64,000 bases of DNA, from NCBI RefSeq assembly GCF_011044255.1, contig NZ_CP049107.1, forward strand, positions 620,001 through 684,000, in the 5' to 3' direction. The notes below the pieces were generated by a model. The model saw only the letters and a list, made by a program, of their open reading frames with translations, searched no databases and was not told the origin of the DNA. Below, one piece after another: positions 10,238 to 22,546 of the stretch. The position numbers were made by a program, and so were the translations under genes. The first letter of the stretch is position 1, and every line of letters begins with the position of its first letter. This stretch comes from Rhizorhabdus phycosphaerae (lineage in GTDB: Bacteria; Pseudomonadota; Alphaproteobacteria; Sphingomonadales; Sphingomonadaceae).

Positions 10238-10271
10238 GACCGGCTTCCGGCCTTTTAGCTGACTTTTATCA

Positions 10272-10303
10272 AGGGCGACCGGCGCAAAACCGGTCGCCCT
10301 TTC
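10272..10303 (+). terminator. Rho-independent terminator after the pilin genes
   Basis: AGGGCGACCGG and CCGGTCGCCCT form a perfect 11-base stem around CGCAAAA, followed by TTTC. Confidence 0.8.
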
Positions 10304-10352
10304 GATTCGGACGATATGCGCTGAGCGGCATTCGCCGGGCGGATGATCCGGC

Positions 10353-11798
10353 TTAGCTCCGCACGATGATCTTCACTCGATCCCCCGCCTGCAGCCGGGC
10401 TCCCCGGTCGAGCGCATTGAGGACCAGAAAGCGCTCCAGTTGCGCATCGGTAAAGGCCATCTGTCGGGCGAGCGTCTCTGGCGTGTCGCCCGCCTTCACG
10501 CGAACCACCTTCACCCGGTAGCCCTTGGCGGCGGCTGCCTCGGCAGCCGACAAGCGGCGCATGCTTTCGACCAGCGGCTGAAAGGGACCGATGCCCTGCC
10601 CCGACCGCGCCATGGTCACGAAATGATAGGCTACGCCGCCATTGTCCGGCCGATAGGCGAAAACGCCGACATCGAGCGGACCCGCATTGCTGCTGGCTGT
10701 GCCAAAGGCATAGCGGAAATCGATGCCATTGGCCTTGCCGGACCGTATCTCGCCGTAGCGCATATTGGCCTGAAGGCTTGCGAAAACCTGGCCGACATAG
10801 CCGTCGAGGCCATTCTGGCCGATCTTCGCGCCCGAGAAGGTCGCCTGACCGCCCGACCCCGAAATGGTGACCGCAGCATCTCCGTTGTTCAGGCTGTATC
10901 CGCTGGGCACGGTGAAAGCGAGCCGCTGGGTCGGCAGCCGGAACTCGCGCCCCTCGGTATAGCCCTTGGCGGGGTCCTCGCCCCAGGCAAGCCCATCCAC
11001 TGCGTCGAGCAGGGCGTCGCGGTTGCGCGCGCCGCGGCCGGACTTGCCCGTCGCATCGGCCTTTGACGCCGCACGACGAACGCGATCCTCCGAATTGGGG
11101 TGCGTGCTTGCCCAGGTCGGCAAGCTGTTCTTCTGCCCGGTGAGCTGCGCCTCGAGCGACTGCTGATTGCCCAGGATGGCGAGCATGTCGGACGAGGCCA
11201 GCGGATCGTAGCCCGCGTTGGCGAGATAGCGCACGCCGAGATCGTCGGCCTGATATTCCTGGGTCCGCGAAAATCCCTTGGTGATCAGGTCGGCGCCGAC
11301 GCCGGCCCCGCGACCGATGAGGCTACCGACACCGGAATTCCCTGCCACCGCGCCAACGATGCCGGCCAGCACCGACGTGATGGTCGCCGTCTGCTGACGT
11401 TTGGCCGAGTGGCGGGCGGCGACGTGGCCGACCTCATGACCCAGCACGGATGCCAGTTCCGCCTCGTCGTTCATCAGCGCGAGCAGGCCGCGCGTGACAT
11501 AGACATAGCCGCCCGGAATGGCGAAGGCGTTGTTCACCGGCGAATCGAGCAGTGTGACGGTGAAGTCGCGTTCGGAATTGGACAGGCCGGACTGCACCGC
11601 GATCTTCTTTCCGACGCGCGAGACATAGTCCGCTGCCGGGCCCTTCATCGCGCCGCCGAATTCCTGGACGAGCTGCGGATGCGCCTCTGCGCCCGTCTTC
11701 CGGTCGCTCGCCGAGATCGACTGGGTCTGCGCTGCGGCGGGGACGGAAACGACAGGAACGGCCAGACCGACACAGGCCGAGATCAGTAATTTTTTCAT
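10353..11798 (-). CDS. Exported M48 zinc metalloprotease with C-terminal LysM-like domain
   Basis: A 481-residue protein with signal peptide (MKKLLISACVGLAVPVVSVPAAA) and the M48 catalytic motif HEVGH (His121, Glu122, His125 from the 11798 start) in ASVLGHEVGHVAARHSAKRQ. The downstream Glu ligand probably lies in EYQADDLGVRYLANAGYDP, a typical BepA/YfgC-class motif, and WASTHPNSEDRV is also family-typical. The C-terminal 50 residues (VKAGDTPETLARQMAFTDAQ) resemble a LysM domain, suggesting peptidoglycan attachment. Likely role: periplasmic quality control of outer-membrane proteins. It follows accA on the same strand after 59 bases. Three in-frame codons precede the chosen ATG; that start puts the signal peptide first. 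Confidence 0.9.
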   Translation of the reverse strand: MKKLLISACVGLAVPVVSVPAAAQTQSISASDRKTGAEAHPQLVQEFGGAMKGPAADYVSRVGKKIAVQSGLSNSERDFTVTLLDSPVNNAFAIPGGYVYVTRGLLALMNDEAELASVLGHEVGHVAARHSAKRQQTATITSVLAGIVGAVAGNSGVGSLIGRGAGVGADLITKGFSRTQEYQADDLGVRYLANAGYDPLASSDMLAILGNQQSLEAQLTGQKNSLPTWASTHPNSEDRVRRAASKADATGKSGRGARNRDALLDAVDGLAWGEDPAKGYTEGREFRLPTQRLAFTVPSGYSLNNGDAAVTISGSGGQATFSGAKIGQNGLDGYVGQVFASLQANMRYGEIRSGKANGIDFRYAFGTASSNAGPLDVGVFAYRPDNGGVAYHFVTMARSGQGIGPFQPLVESMRRLSAAEAAAAKGYRVKVVRVKAGDTPETLARQMAFTDAQLERFLVLNALDRGARLQAGDRVKIIVRS

Positions 11799-11857
11799 GC
11801 GTGCCCTCCTTCGCAACGCATAAAGCTCCCGCCGCGGAACGGTTCCGTTACGAGCCG

Positions 11858-12799
11858 TCAGCCGATGGCGAGAAACTTGTCCCGGCGGGCCGCGCGCAGC
11901 GTCGCCGGCTTCTTGCCCGCCATCTTGTCGAGCTCCTCGCCGATCGCGTCGCCCAGCGCAGCAATGGCAGCGGCGGGATCACGATGTGCGCCGCCGACCG
12001 GTTCGGGCACGATCCGGTCCACGACGCCGAGCTTCTGCAGGTCGGCGGCCGTCATCTTCATCGCTTCGGCCGCGTCGGCGGCCTTGTCCCCGGTGCGCCA
12101 CAGGATCGAGGCGCAACCTTCCGGCGAAATCACCGAATAGACGGCATGTTCGAACATCAGCACGCGATTGGCGGCGGCAACGGCGATCGCGCCGCCCGAA
12201 CCGCCCTCACCCACGATCGCAGCGACCATCGGCACGCCCAGCGCCAGACAGGCCTCGGTCGAGCGGGCGATCGCCTCCGCCTGCCCGCGCTCTTCCGCCT
12301 GCACGCCGGGGAACGCACCCGATGTGTCGACCAGCGAAACGACCGGCAGGCCGAAGCGGTCGGCCAGTTCCATCAGCCGGATAGCCTTGCGATAGCCCTC
12401 GGGCTTGGCCATGCCGAAATTGTGGCGGATGCGCGACGCCGTGTCGTCGCCCTTCTCATGGCCGATCACCATGACCTTGCGGTCGCCGATGCGGCCGAGC
12501 CCCCCGATGATCGCCTGATCGTCGGCGAAGGCGCGATCGCCGGCCAAAGGCACGAAATCGCTGACGAAGCCCGCGACATAATGTTTGAAATGCGGCCGCT
12601 CGGCATGACGGGCGACCTGCGTCTTCTGCCAGGGCGAGAGCTTCGCATAAGTGTCGCGCAACAGCTTTTCGGACTTGGCCGCAAGCTTCGCGACCTCGCT
12701 GTCGATGTCGAGCGACCCCGCATCGGCGGTCGAGCGGAGTTCCGATATCCGCGCCTCAAGCTCGGCGATCGGCTTTTCGAATTCGAGATAGGCTACCAT
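11858..12799 (-). CDS. accA: Acetyl-CoA carboxylase, carboxyltransferase alpha subunit
   Basis: AccA and AccD form the carboxyltransferase that makes malonyl-CoA for fatty acid synthesis. The 313-residue product begins [21 protein letters not shown] and contains the crotonase-like core with [36 protein letters not shown] and [20 protein letters not shown]. Length and order match the family. The M48 protease follows it on the same strand. Confidence 0.95.
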   Translation of the reverse strand: MVAYLEFEKPIAELEARISELRSTADAGSLDIDSEVAKLAAKSEKLLRDTYAKLSPWQKTQVARHAERPHFKHYVAGFVSDFVPLAGDRAFADDQAIIGGLGRIGDRKVMVIGHEKGDDTASRIRHNFGMAKPEGYRKAIRLMELADRFGLPVVSLVDTSGAFPGVQAEERGQAEAIARSTEACLALGVPMVAAIVGEGGSGGAIAVAAANRVLMFEHAVYSVISPEGCASILWRTGDKAADAAEAMKMTAADLQKLGVVDRIVPEPVGGAHRDPAAAIAALGDAIGEELDKMAGKKPATLRAARRDKFLAIG

Positions 12800-12900
12800 G
12801 CGCCCCGGTTAGGCGGACCTGCGCCCCCAGTCAACGAAGGCGCCTCTCCCTCCCGATCGCGGCCACCCCTTGAAGGTCCATGAGGCCCTCCTATCTCGAT

Positions 12901-12991
12901 CGTGTCGGCCGTCGCCACCCGGGGCGGCACGACAACCCGGCGGGTCTCCCGCGGGTACTAAGGTCAATCGCTTTATGAGGACATGGACCCT
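12901..12991 (+). promoter_or_regulatory. Candidate ROSE-like RNA thermometer in the hsp20 leader
   Basis: The leader of the Hsp20 gene folds well on paper. ACCCGGCGGG-TCT-CCCGCGGGT at 12935-12956 forms a near-perfect hairpin with one bulge. Just before the start, TCGCT (12968-12972) sits a few bases upstream of the AGGA Shine-Dalgarno (12978-12981); a U(U/C)GCU element pairing imperfectly with the SD is the hallmark of ROSE thermometers, which control small heat-shock genes in rhizobia and enterics. The identification is by pattern only and has not been folded by computation. Confidence 0.42.
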
Positions 12992-13447
12992 ATGCGTACT
13001 CTTGATTTCGCTCCCCTTCTCCGTTCTTCGATCGGCTTCGAGAATCTGAACCGGCTGGTCGATTTCGCGCGCGGCGACAGCGACAGCTACCCGCCCTATA
13101 ATATCGAGAAGACCGGTGACGGCGCCTACCGCATCCAGATGGCGCTTGCCGGCTTCACGCGCGAGGAGATCGACGTGACCGTGCAGGACAATATGCTGAT
13201 CATCATCGGCCGCGCGGCCGAGGCGACCGAGGAAGGCCAGCGCGAGTTCCTGCACCGCGGAATCGCCAAGCGCGCGTTCGAGCGTCGCTTCCAGCTCGCC
13301 GACACGATCAAGGTCACCGGCGCAGGCTATGAGAACGGTCTGCTCAACGTCGACCTCGTGCGCGAGATTCCCGAGCATAAGAAGCCGCGGCGCATAGCCA
13401 TCGACGGCGTCGAACCGACCGCCGTGATCGACGCCAAGGCCGCCTGA
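12992..13447 (+). CDS. Hsp20 / IbpA-type small heat-shock protein
   Basis: A 151-residue holdase with the alpha-crystallin domain from about residue 35 to 125: YPPYNIEKTGDGAYRIQMAL, then AGFTREEIDVTVQDNMLIII, and the GLLNVDLVREIPE C-terminal strand. An I-x-I-like tail motif may lie in RRIAIDG. Two in-frame ATGs exist (12983 and 12992); AGGA lies one base before the first but ten before the second, so 12992 is the better start. The leader may be a heat-sensing RNA. A terminator follows. Confidence 0.92.
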   Translation: MRTLDFAPLLRSSIGFENLNRLVDFARGDSDSYPPYNIEKTGDGAYRIQMALAGFTREEIDVTVQDNMLIIIGRAAEATEEGQREFLHRGIAKRAFERRFQLADTIKVTGAGYENGLLNVDLVREIPEHKKPRRIAIDGVEPTAVIDAKAA

Positions 13448-13471
13448 GCCCTTCGCCAGGGACGGTAAAGG

Positions 13472-13499
13472 AAAGCCGGGCCGAAAGGTCCGGCTTTTT
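13472..13499 (+). terminator. Rho-independent terminator after hsp20
   Basis: AAAGCCGG and CCGGCTTT form the stem, enclosing GCCGAAAGGT, and the T-run reads TTTTT. Confidence 0.85.
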
Positions 13500-13697
13500 C
13501 GATTCGCGTGGGATCGGTCGCCGCCAGCCCCTCCCTGGCCGTCGAAAGAGCGCTCCGTTCACGTCACCGTAACTTAGCCGCCTTCGTGCCTTGCATAGTG
13601 GGGATACCCCTGCTAACCGCGCCGCAACCCGTGGGGGGACGCTTCTGGCGGCCCCTTTTTCGCATGGGCCGAACCAACTATGGGGGATTGAAAGCGC

Positions 13698-15784
<2,087 letters not shown>

Positions 15785-15840
15785 ACGCTTGGGGCGCCGG
15801 AGAAATCCGGCGCCGCATATCGAAGAAAGACGGACAGTAA

Positions 15841-16725
15841 ATGCCCAGTCTGAAGAGCCTGAAGGTCCGCATCACTTCGGTGAAGTCGACCCAGAAGATA
15901 ACCAAGGCGATGAAGATGGTCGCCGCCGCGAAGCTGCGTCGTGCGCAGCAGGCGGCAGAGGCCGGGCGCCCCTATGCCGAGCGGCTCAATGCCGTGATGG
16001 CGAGCCTTGCCTCGAAGGTGACCGTCGGCCCGCAGAGCCCGAAGCTTCTTGCCGGAACCGGTAACGATCAGGTTCACCTGCTCGTCGTCGCGACGTCCGA
16101 GCGGGGCCTCGCCGGTGCGTTCAACACGAACATCGTCCGCGCGGCCCGCAAGGCCGCCGACGCTCTGCTCGCGCAGGGCAAGACGGTGAAGTTCTACCTG
16201 ATCGGCAAGAAGGGCCGCGCGGTCATCGCCCGGCTCTATCCGGGCAAGATCGTGCACCAGGTCGACCAGACCCACATCAAGAACGTCGCTTTCGCCGACG
16301 CGCACCAGGTCTCGGAAGACCTGATCGCGCGTTATGCCGCCGGTGAGTTCGACGTGGCGCACCTGTTCTTCGCGAAGTTCCAGTCGGCACTGGTTCAGGA
16401 GCCCACCCAGCTGCAGATCATCCCGGTCCCGCTCACGCCCGCCACGGGCACGGCGGCTTCGGGTGCGTCCGCCGCGGTGGAATATGAGCCCGACGAGGAA
16501 GCAATCCTCGCCGAGTTGCTCCCGCGCAACGTGGCCATCCAGCTGTTCCGGGCGATGCTCGAAAATGCAGCGTCCGAGCAGGGCAGCCGCATGACGGCGA
16601 TGGATAACGCGACCCGCAACGCCGGCGACATGATCAACCGTCTGACCATCCAGTATAACCGGACCCGTCAGGCCGCGATCACCACCGAACTCGTCGAAAT
16701 CATCTCGGGCGCCGAAGCGCTCTAA
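15841..16725 (+). CDS. atpG: F1 ATP synthase gamma subunit
   Basis: Central rotor shaft of F1, 294 residues. N-terminal coiled-coil half [20 protein letters not shown] and [17 protein letters not shown], and C-terminal half [20 protein letters not shown] are both typical. It lies between atpA and atpD in the standard order. Confidence 0.96.
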   Translation: MPSLKSLKVRITSVKSTQKITKAMKMVAAAKLRRAQQAAEAGRPYAERLNAVMASLASKVTVGPQSPKLLAGTGNDQVHLLVVATSERGLAGAFNTNIVRAARKAADALLAQGKTVKFYLIGKKGRAVIARLYPGKIVHQVDQTHIKNVAFADAHQVSEDLIARYAAGEFDVAHLFFAKFQSALVQEPTQLQIIPVPLTPATGTAASGASAAVEYEPDEEAILAELLPRNVAIQLFRAMLENAASEQGSRMTAMDNATRNAGDMINRLTIQYNRTRQAAITTELVEIISGAEAL

Positions 16726-18203
<1,478 letters not shown>

Positions 18204-18204
<1 letters not shown>

Positions 18205-18392
18205 TGAACGACCGGCCGCGCATCGAGGATGCGGTCAACGAACTCTGCCCCTGGTCGGGAAAACCGATCGCGGCAGATTCGCTGACCCGCTATCGCGGCG
18301 CGGTGGTCGGCTTCTGCAACCCGGGTTGCCGGGACAAGTTCGAGAAAGCCACCACGGCCTTCGACCTTGTCCTGCAAGCCAGACAGGATTGA
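18204..18392 (+). CDS. Small Cys-containing protein within the ATP synthase operon
   Basis: A 62-residue protein starting in the ATGA overlap with atpD and ending 3 bases before atpC. It holds NELCPWSGKPIAADSLTRY and GFCNPGCRDKFEKA, giving a C-x(n)-C-x3-C pattern like the treble-clef YHS/TRASH metal-binding folds, in which an N-terminal CP-SG-KPI segment and a FC-xx-C-xxKF segment bind one metal. No known function in ATP synthase is established to my knowledge. Tight coupling to atpD and atpC argues for a real, co-made protein. Confidence 0.75.
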
Positions 18393-18395
18393 TCG

Positions 18396-18659
18396 ATGGC
18401 AGATCTGCATTTCGAACTCGTCACCCCGGAAAAGCTCCTCCGCTCGGAAGACGTGCACATGGTGGTGGTCCCGGGAGCCGAGGGCGATTTCGGCGTTCTC
18501 GCCGGGCACGCGCCGTTCATGTCGACCGTCAGGGCCGGTGAACTGGCGATCTATTCCGGACCGAACACCATCGCGGCACGCATTCATGTCGAAGGTGGGT
18601 TCGCGGAGGTGAACGAGAAGGGTCTGACCGTGCTGGCCGAAAAGGCCAGCGAAGTCTGA
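18396..18659 (+). CDS. atpC: F1 ATP synthase epsilon subunit, short form
   Basis: An 87-residue protein containing only the N-terminal beta-sandwich of epsilon ([20 protein letters not shown], then [20 protein letters not shown] and [18 protein letters not shown]). The C-terminal two-helix domain that inhibits ATP hydrolysis in E. coli and many bacteria is absent; the stop follows the sandwich directly and a terminator comes 27 bases later. Short epsilon subunits are known from sphingomonads, so this is not a frameshift. Confidence 0.93.
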   Translation: MADLHFELVTPEKLLRSEDVHMVVVPGAEGDFGVLAGHAPFMSTVRAGELAIYSGPNTIAARIHVEGGFAEVNEKGLTVLAEKASEV

Positions 18660-18685
18660 GGAACCCTTTTCCTTGCGCAAAAATC

Positions 18686-18715
18686 AGCCCGGCGCTTCGG
18701 CGGCCGGGCTTTTTT
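18686..18715 (+). terminator. Rho-independent terminator of the F1 operon
   Basis: AGCCCGGC and GCCGGGCT pair around a GC-rich loop and are followed by TTTTT. Confidence 0.88.
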
Positions 18716-18848
18716 GTTTCTGTAGCGATTTTCCGCGCGATATTCGCGACGAACAGCGGAACCAAGTGACGGGTCGCTAAAGGATGTGGATGCGTATCGC
18801 AACGATATCGCGCTACATCCCGTAGATAGAGCGAACAGGGTGGGCCCT

Positions 18849-20645
18849 ATGGCGAATATCGACGCGACGCAGGACAGCCAGATCACCTTTATGACGGGCA
18901 TAGATGCCAGCGGCATTCTCGTCGCCCGGAGTTTCTGGACCTGGAACAACGACAGCCCCGCAACCTATAGTTCCAGCCCCAATTATACAGCCAAGTTCGG
19001 CCCCGGAACCGCGGGAACGGGGGCCACGATAAGCTATGCCTTCGATCCCGCTTCGAACTGGTCGAGCGTCGAACAGCAGGCCTTTGTGCAGACGGCGGCG
19101 TTGTGGTCGGCCGTCGCCAATATCACCTTCGTAGCGGGCAGCGTCGGCAGTGCGGACATAACGCTGAGCCGGGCGACGGACGGCTCGGCATCGGGCGGAC
19201 AATCGACCTTTTTCCCCGGCGCGACCGGGACCGCACGGGTTGGACGGGCGACCGAAGGCGGGATGGCGATCGACACGAGCACGCCCGGCTTCGGCCCGCT
19301 CGGCGCGGCGTTCTCCGAATATGGCGGCTATCCCTATACGACGCTGATCCACGAATGGGGCCATGTCCTCGGTCTCGGCCATGGCGGCCCCTATGATGAG
19401 GGCGCCTCGATCTCGGAAACCGCCAACACGATTTACGACAACCGCGCCTGGACAATCATGTCCTACCTGGATCCGGACAGTTCGTTTCGCTGGGGGACGT
19501 CGCGTTCGAGCAATGGCCTGTCCTATGGCAACGACCCGACGACGCCGATGATGCTCGACATCCTCGCGATCCAGCGCATCTATGGCGTCGCCGTCAACAC
19601 CCCCCTCTCGGGTGGGCAGACCTATGGCTTCAACAGCAATATCGGCGGGGACATCGGCAAATTCTTCGACTTCACGCAGAACAGCCGCCCGATCGTCACC
19701 CTGTGGAACAAGGGCGTCGGCAATACGCTCGACCTGTCGGGCTTTTCCCAGGACTCCACCGTCGATCTGCGCGCCGGCAGCTTCAGCAGCGTCGCGGGCC
19801 TCACCAAGAATATCGCGATCGCCTATGACACGCGCATCGACAGCCTGATCCTCGGCAACGGCAATGACGTTGCGACCGCCAACGACAACAGCGACGTCGT
19901 CATGGGCGGGCTGGGTGCGGATTCGATCACGGGAGGCAGCGGCAACGACCATCTTTATGGCGCAGCCGCGACGGCGCTGGCCGGCGACGGTGCCGACACG
20001 CTGAACGCGGGTGCGGGCAGCGACTATCTGCAGGGCAATGCCGGCGACGACAGTCTTTATGGCCAGACGGGCTCGGACCGTATCTTCGGCGGTCAGGGTA
20101 ATGACCGCATCGATGGCGGCGACGGCAACGATAGCGTGAACGGCAACCTCGGCAATGACAGCATTGCGGGCGGCAATGGCAATGATTCGCTTCGCGGCGG
20201 ACAGGGCAATGACAGCATATCCGGGGATGCCGGCGACGACCTGTTGATCGGCGATCTCGGCGCCGACACGCTTTCCGGCGGCAACGGGATCGACCGGCTT
20301 ACCGGCGGCGGCGACGCAGATCTGTTCCTCTATGCCAATGGCGATGCGGCCTTCCTCTCGTCCGCACTCGATTCGATCACCGACTTCGCGGATGGGATCG
20401 ACCGGATTCGCCTGGGATTCACGCCCACCAGCGTTACGCTTCTCTCGGCGACCGGATCGCTCGATGCCACGGCGGCATCTGCGGTGCAGATCATCAACGC
20501 AGCAGGATCGACGGCCCTGGTCGCGACGACGATCGGTGGCGACGTCTATCTCTTCTACGATACGGGGCCGACGACTCCTCTCGAAGCCATCCGGCTTTCG
20601 GGATTGAATGACGCGGGGCTGATCGGTCTCGCCGACTTTGGCTAA
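18849..20645 (+). CDS. Serralysin-like M10 metalloprotease with RTX repeats
   Basis: A 598-residue protein without a signal peptide. The catalytic motif HEWGHVLGLGH (His168, Glu169, His172, His178) is the metzincin HExxHxxGxxH, and IMSYLDP supplies the Met-turn (Met204). From about residue 335 to 500 there are roughly a dozen or more glycine-rich nonapeptides of GGxGxDxLx type, for example GGSGNDHLYG and GGQGNDRIDGGDGNDSVNG, which bind calcium. The C-terminus (ITDFADGIDRIRLGF) matches the M10 C-terminal type I secretion region. So it is probably exported by a type I (ABC/HlyD/TolC) system, but no such genes lie beside it. A GTG at 18786 could add 21 residues; the ATG at 18849 is preferred. 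Confidence 0.9.
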   Translation: MANIDATQDSQITFMTGIDASGILVARSFWTWNNDSPATYSSSPNYTAKFGPGTAGTGATISYAFDPASNWSSVEQQAFVQTAALWSAVANITFVAGSVGSADITLSRATDGSASGGQSTFFPGATGTARVGRATEGGMAIDTSTPGFGPLGAAFSEYGGYPYTTLIHEWGHVLGLGHGGPYDEGASISETANTIYDNRAWTIMSYLDPDSSFRWGTSRSSNGLSYGNDPTTPMMLDILAIQRIYGVAVNTPLSGGQTYGFNSNIGGDIGKFFDFTQNSRPIVTLWNKGVGNTLDLSGFSQDSTVDLRAGSFSSVAGLTKNIAIAYDTRIDSLILGNGNDVATANDNSDVVMGGLGADSITGGSGNDHLYGAAATALAGDGADTLNAGAGSDYLQGNAGDDSLYGQTGSDRIFGGQGNDRIDGGDGNDSVNGNLGNDSIAGGNGNDSLRGGQGNDSISGDAGDDLLIGDLGADTLSGGNGIDRLTGGGDADLFLYANGDAAFLSSALDSITDFADGIDRIRLGFTPTSVTLLSATGSLDATAASAVQIINAAGSTALVATTIGGDVYLFYDTGPTTPLEAIRLSGLNDAGLIGLADFG

Positions 20646-20728
20646 CCGCAGACGCCTGAAAATTAACCGATTCTGAGGAGTTTTCGCCTTATCTCCTGCC
20701 AGGGTTGATCGGCCGAGAGGCAGGGTGA

Positions 20729-22288
20729 ATGAGTGCGTTCGGCAAGAGAGGCGCAATGACGCATGGGGCGAAGCCCGCCTTTGGCGTGGCGCGCCCGATG
20801 CACGGCGATGCCCCCTCCCCTTTGGCGGGCGGCTCGCAATTTCCGCCTCTCGAAAGTGCCTTTCCTGGTGCCGGCAGCGACCCCTTCGCAGGGTTGCCCA
20901 GCTTCGACGATCCGATCGCCGCCAGCGAGGAGGATGCCGCAGGCAGCCGCCAGATCGACGCGATGACCCGTCTGGCCATTCGCGAGGCGGCATCGGGTGA
21001 TGCGGGGCGCTCACGTGTCGAAGGCTTCGAAGCCTCGATCCACAAGATCAAGGAACAGGTACTCCCGCGCCTGCTCGAGCGCGTCGATCCCGAAGCGGCA
21101 GCTTCGCTCAGCAAGGATGAACTCGCCGAGGAATTCCGGCCGATCATCGGCGAGGTGCTCGCTGAACTGCGCATCACGCTGAACCGGCGCGAGCAGTTCG
21201 CACTCGAAAAGGTCCTGATCGACGAACTGCTCGGCCTCGGGCCGCTGGAGGAACTGCTCAGCGATCCGCTCATCACCGACATCATGGTCAACGGACCCGA
21301 CCAGACCTATGTCGAACGCAAGGGCAAGCTCGAGCTCGCCAAGGTCAACTTCCGCGACGAGGAGCATCTGTTCCAGATCGCCCAGCGGATCGTGTCGAAG
21401 GTCGGCCGCCGCGTCGACCAGACGACTCCGCTCGCCGATGCGCGTCTGACCGACGGCAGCCGCGTCAACGTGATCGTGCCGCCGCTGTCGCTGCGCGGCA
21501 CCGCGATCTCGATCCGCAAATTCTCGTCCAAGCCGATCACGCTCGACATGATGGCGCGCAGTGGCTCGATGAGCGAGCGCATGGCGACGATGCTGAAGAT
21601 CTCGGGCGCGAGCCGCTTCAACGTCGTCATCTCCGGCGGTACCGGCTCGGGCAAGACGACGATGCTCAATGCGCTGTCGAAGATGATCGACCCCGGCGAA
21701 CGCGTGATCACGATCGAAGACGCGGCGGAACTGCGCCTTCAGCAGCCGCACTGGCTCCCGCTGGAGACGCGGCCCGCCAATCTCGAAGGCCAGGGGGCGA
21801 TCTCGATCCGCGACCTGGTCGTCAACGCGCTGCGCATGCGCCCCGACCGCATCATCCTGGGCGAAATCCGCGGCCCCGAATGTTTCGACATGCTGGCCGC
21901 GATGAACACCGGCCATGACGGCTCGATGTGCACTCTCCACTCGAACAGCCCGCGCGAGGCGCTGGCTCGAATGGAGAATATGGTGATGATGTCGGACATC
22001 AAGGTGCCGAAGGAAGCCATCTCGAAGCAGATCGCAGATTCGGTCGACCTCATCGTCCAGGTCAAGCGCCTCCGTGACGGCTCCCGCCGGGTCACGAGCA
22101 TCACCGAGGTGCTGGGCATGGAAGGCCCGGTGATCATCACCCAGGAACTGTTCAAGTTCGAATATCACGCCGAAGATACCGAAGGTAAGATCATCGGCGA
22201 GTTCGTGCCCACCGGCCTGCGCCCCTACACCATCGAGAAAGCCCGGCAGTTCGGTTTCGATCAGGCGCTTCTCGAAGCCTGCCTCTGA
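20729..22288 (+). CDS. cpaF: CpaF/TadA-type secretion ATPase
   Basis: A 519-residue GSPII_E-family ATPase that powers Flp (Tad) pilus assembly. The N-terminal 90 residues are variable; the conserved core has DIMVNGPDQTYVERKGKLEL, Walker A SGGTGSGKTTMLNAL, the Asp box ITIEDAAELRLQQPHW, Walker B region RIILGEIRGPECFDML and the His box TGHDGSMCTLHSNSPREAL. No other tad/cpa genes are adjacent, though two Flp pilins lie about 10 kb upstream. The start could also be the internal ATG at 20756. Confidence 0.9.
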   Translation: MSAFGKRGAMTHGAKPAFGVARPMHGDAPSPLAGGSQFPPLESAFPGAGSDPFAGLPSFDDPIAASEEDAAGSRQIDAMTRLAIREAASGDAGRSRVEGFEASIHKIKEQVLPRLLERVDPEAAASLSKDELAEEFRPIIGEVLAELRITLNRREQFALEKVLIDELLGLGPLEELLSDPLITDIMVNGPDQTYVERKGKLELAKVNFRDEEHLFQIAQRIVSKVGRRVDQTTPLADARLTDGSRVNVIVPPLSLRGTAISIRKFSSKPITLDMMARSGSMSERMATMLKISGASRFNVVISGGTGSGKTTMLNALSKMIDPGERVITIEDAAELRLQQPHWLPLETRPANLEGQGAISIRDLVVNALRMRPDRIILGEIRGPECFDMLAAMNTGHDGSMCTLHSNSPREALARMENMVMMSDIKVPKEAISKQIADSVDLIVQVKRLRDGSRRVTSITEVLGMEGPVIITQELFKFEYHAEDTEGKIIGEFVPTGLRPYTIEKARQFGFDQALLEACL

Positions 22289-22295
22289 ACGGAGC

Positions 22296-22496
22296 TCATT
22301 CGCCCCTCAGCCACCAGGCGGCGAAGACCGCCGTCAGCAACAGCGACAGGACCGCCAGCAGCGACCACGGTATCCAAGCGATTCGCCCGCGCTCGCGATC
22401 GGCGTCGCGCTGGCGATGATTTTTCCAGTCGGCAGCGATGGATAGCACCGTCAGTAAGGCGAAGCACAATGTCGGCCATGCGTAATCCGATTGCAC
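22296..22496 (-). CDS. Small two-helix membrane protein
   Basis: A 66-residue frame with GTG start at 22496 holding two hydrophobic segments (WPTLCFALLTVLSIAA and WIPWSLLAVLSLLLTAVFAAWW) separated by a charged loop KNHRQRDADRERGR. It converges with cpaF, leaving 7 bases between stops, and starts about 50 bases from the divergent methyltransferase-like gene. The clear membrane pattern favours a real gene; function unknown. Confidence 0.55.
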   Translation of the reverse strand: MQSDYAWPTLCFALLTVLSIAADWKNHRQRDADRERGRIAWIPWSLLAVLSLLLTAVFAAWWLRGE

Positions 22497-22546
22497 CTTG
22501 TTCGGGCTCCGTCATGATGGGTCGTCAAAACCATATCGGGAGTAAG

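Noticed and set aside
20093-20284. Tandem DNA repeats in the RTX region as a CRISPR or satellite
   Set aside because: Period is 27 bases and explained by nonapeptide codons; no spacers.
18813-21014. Minus-strand open frame opposite the RTX protease
   Set aside because: Periodic because it mirrors the RTX repeats; no independent evidence of coding.
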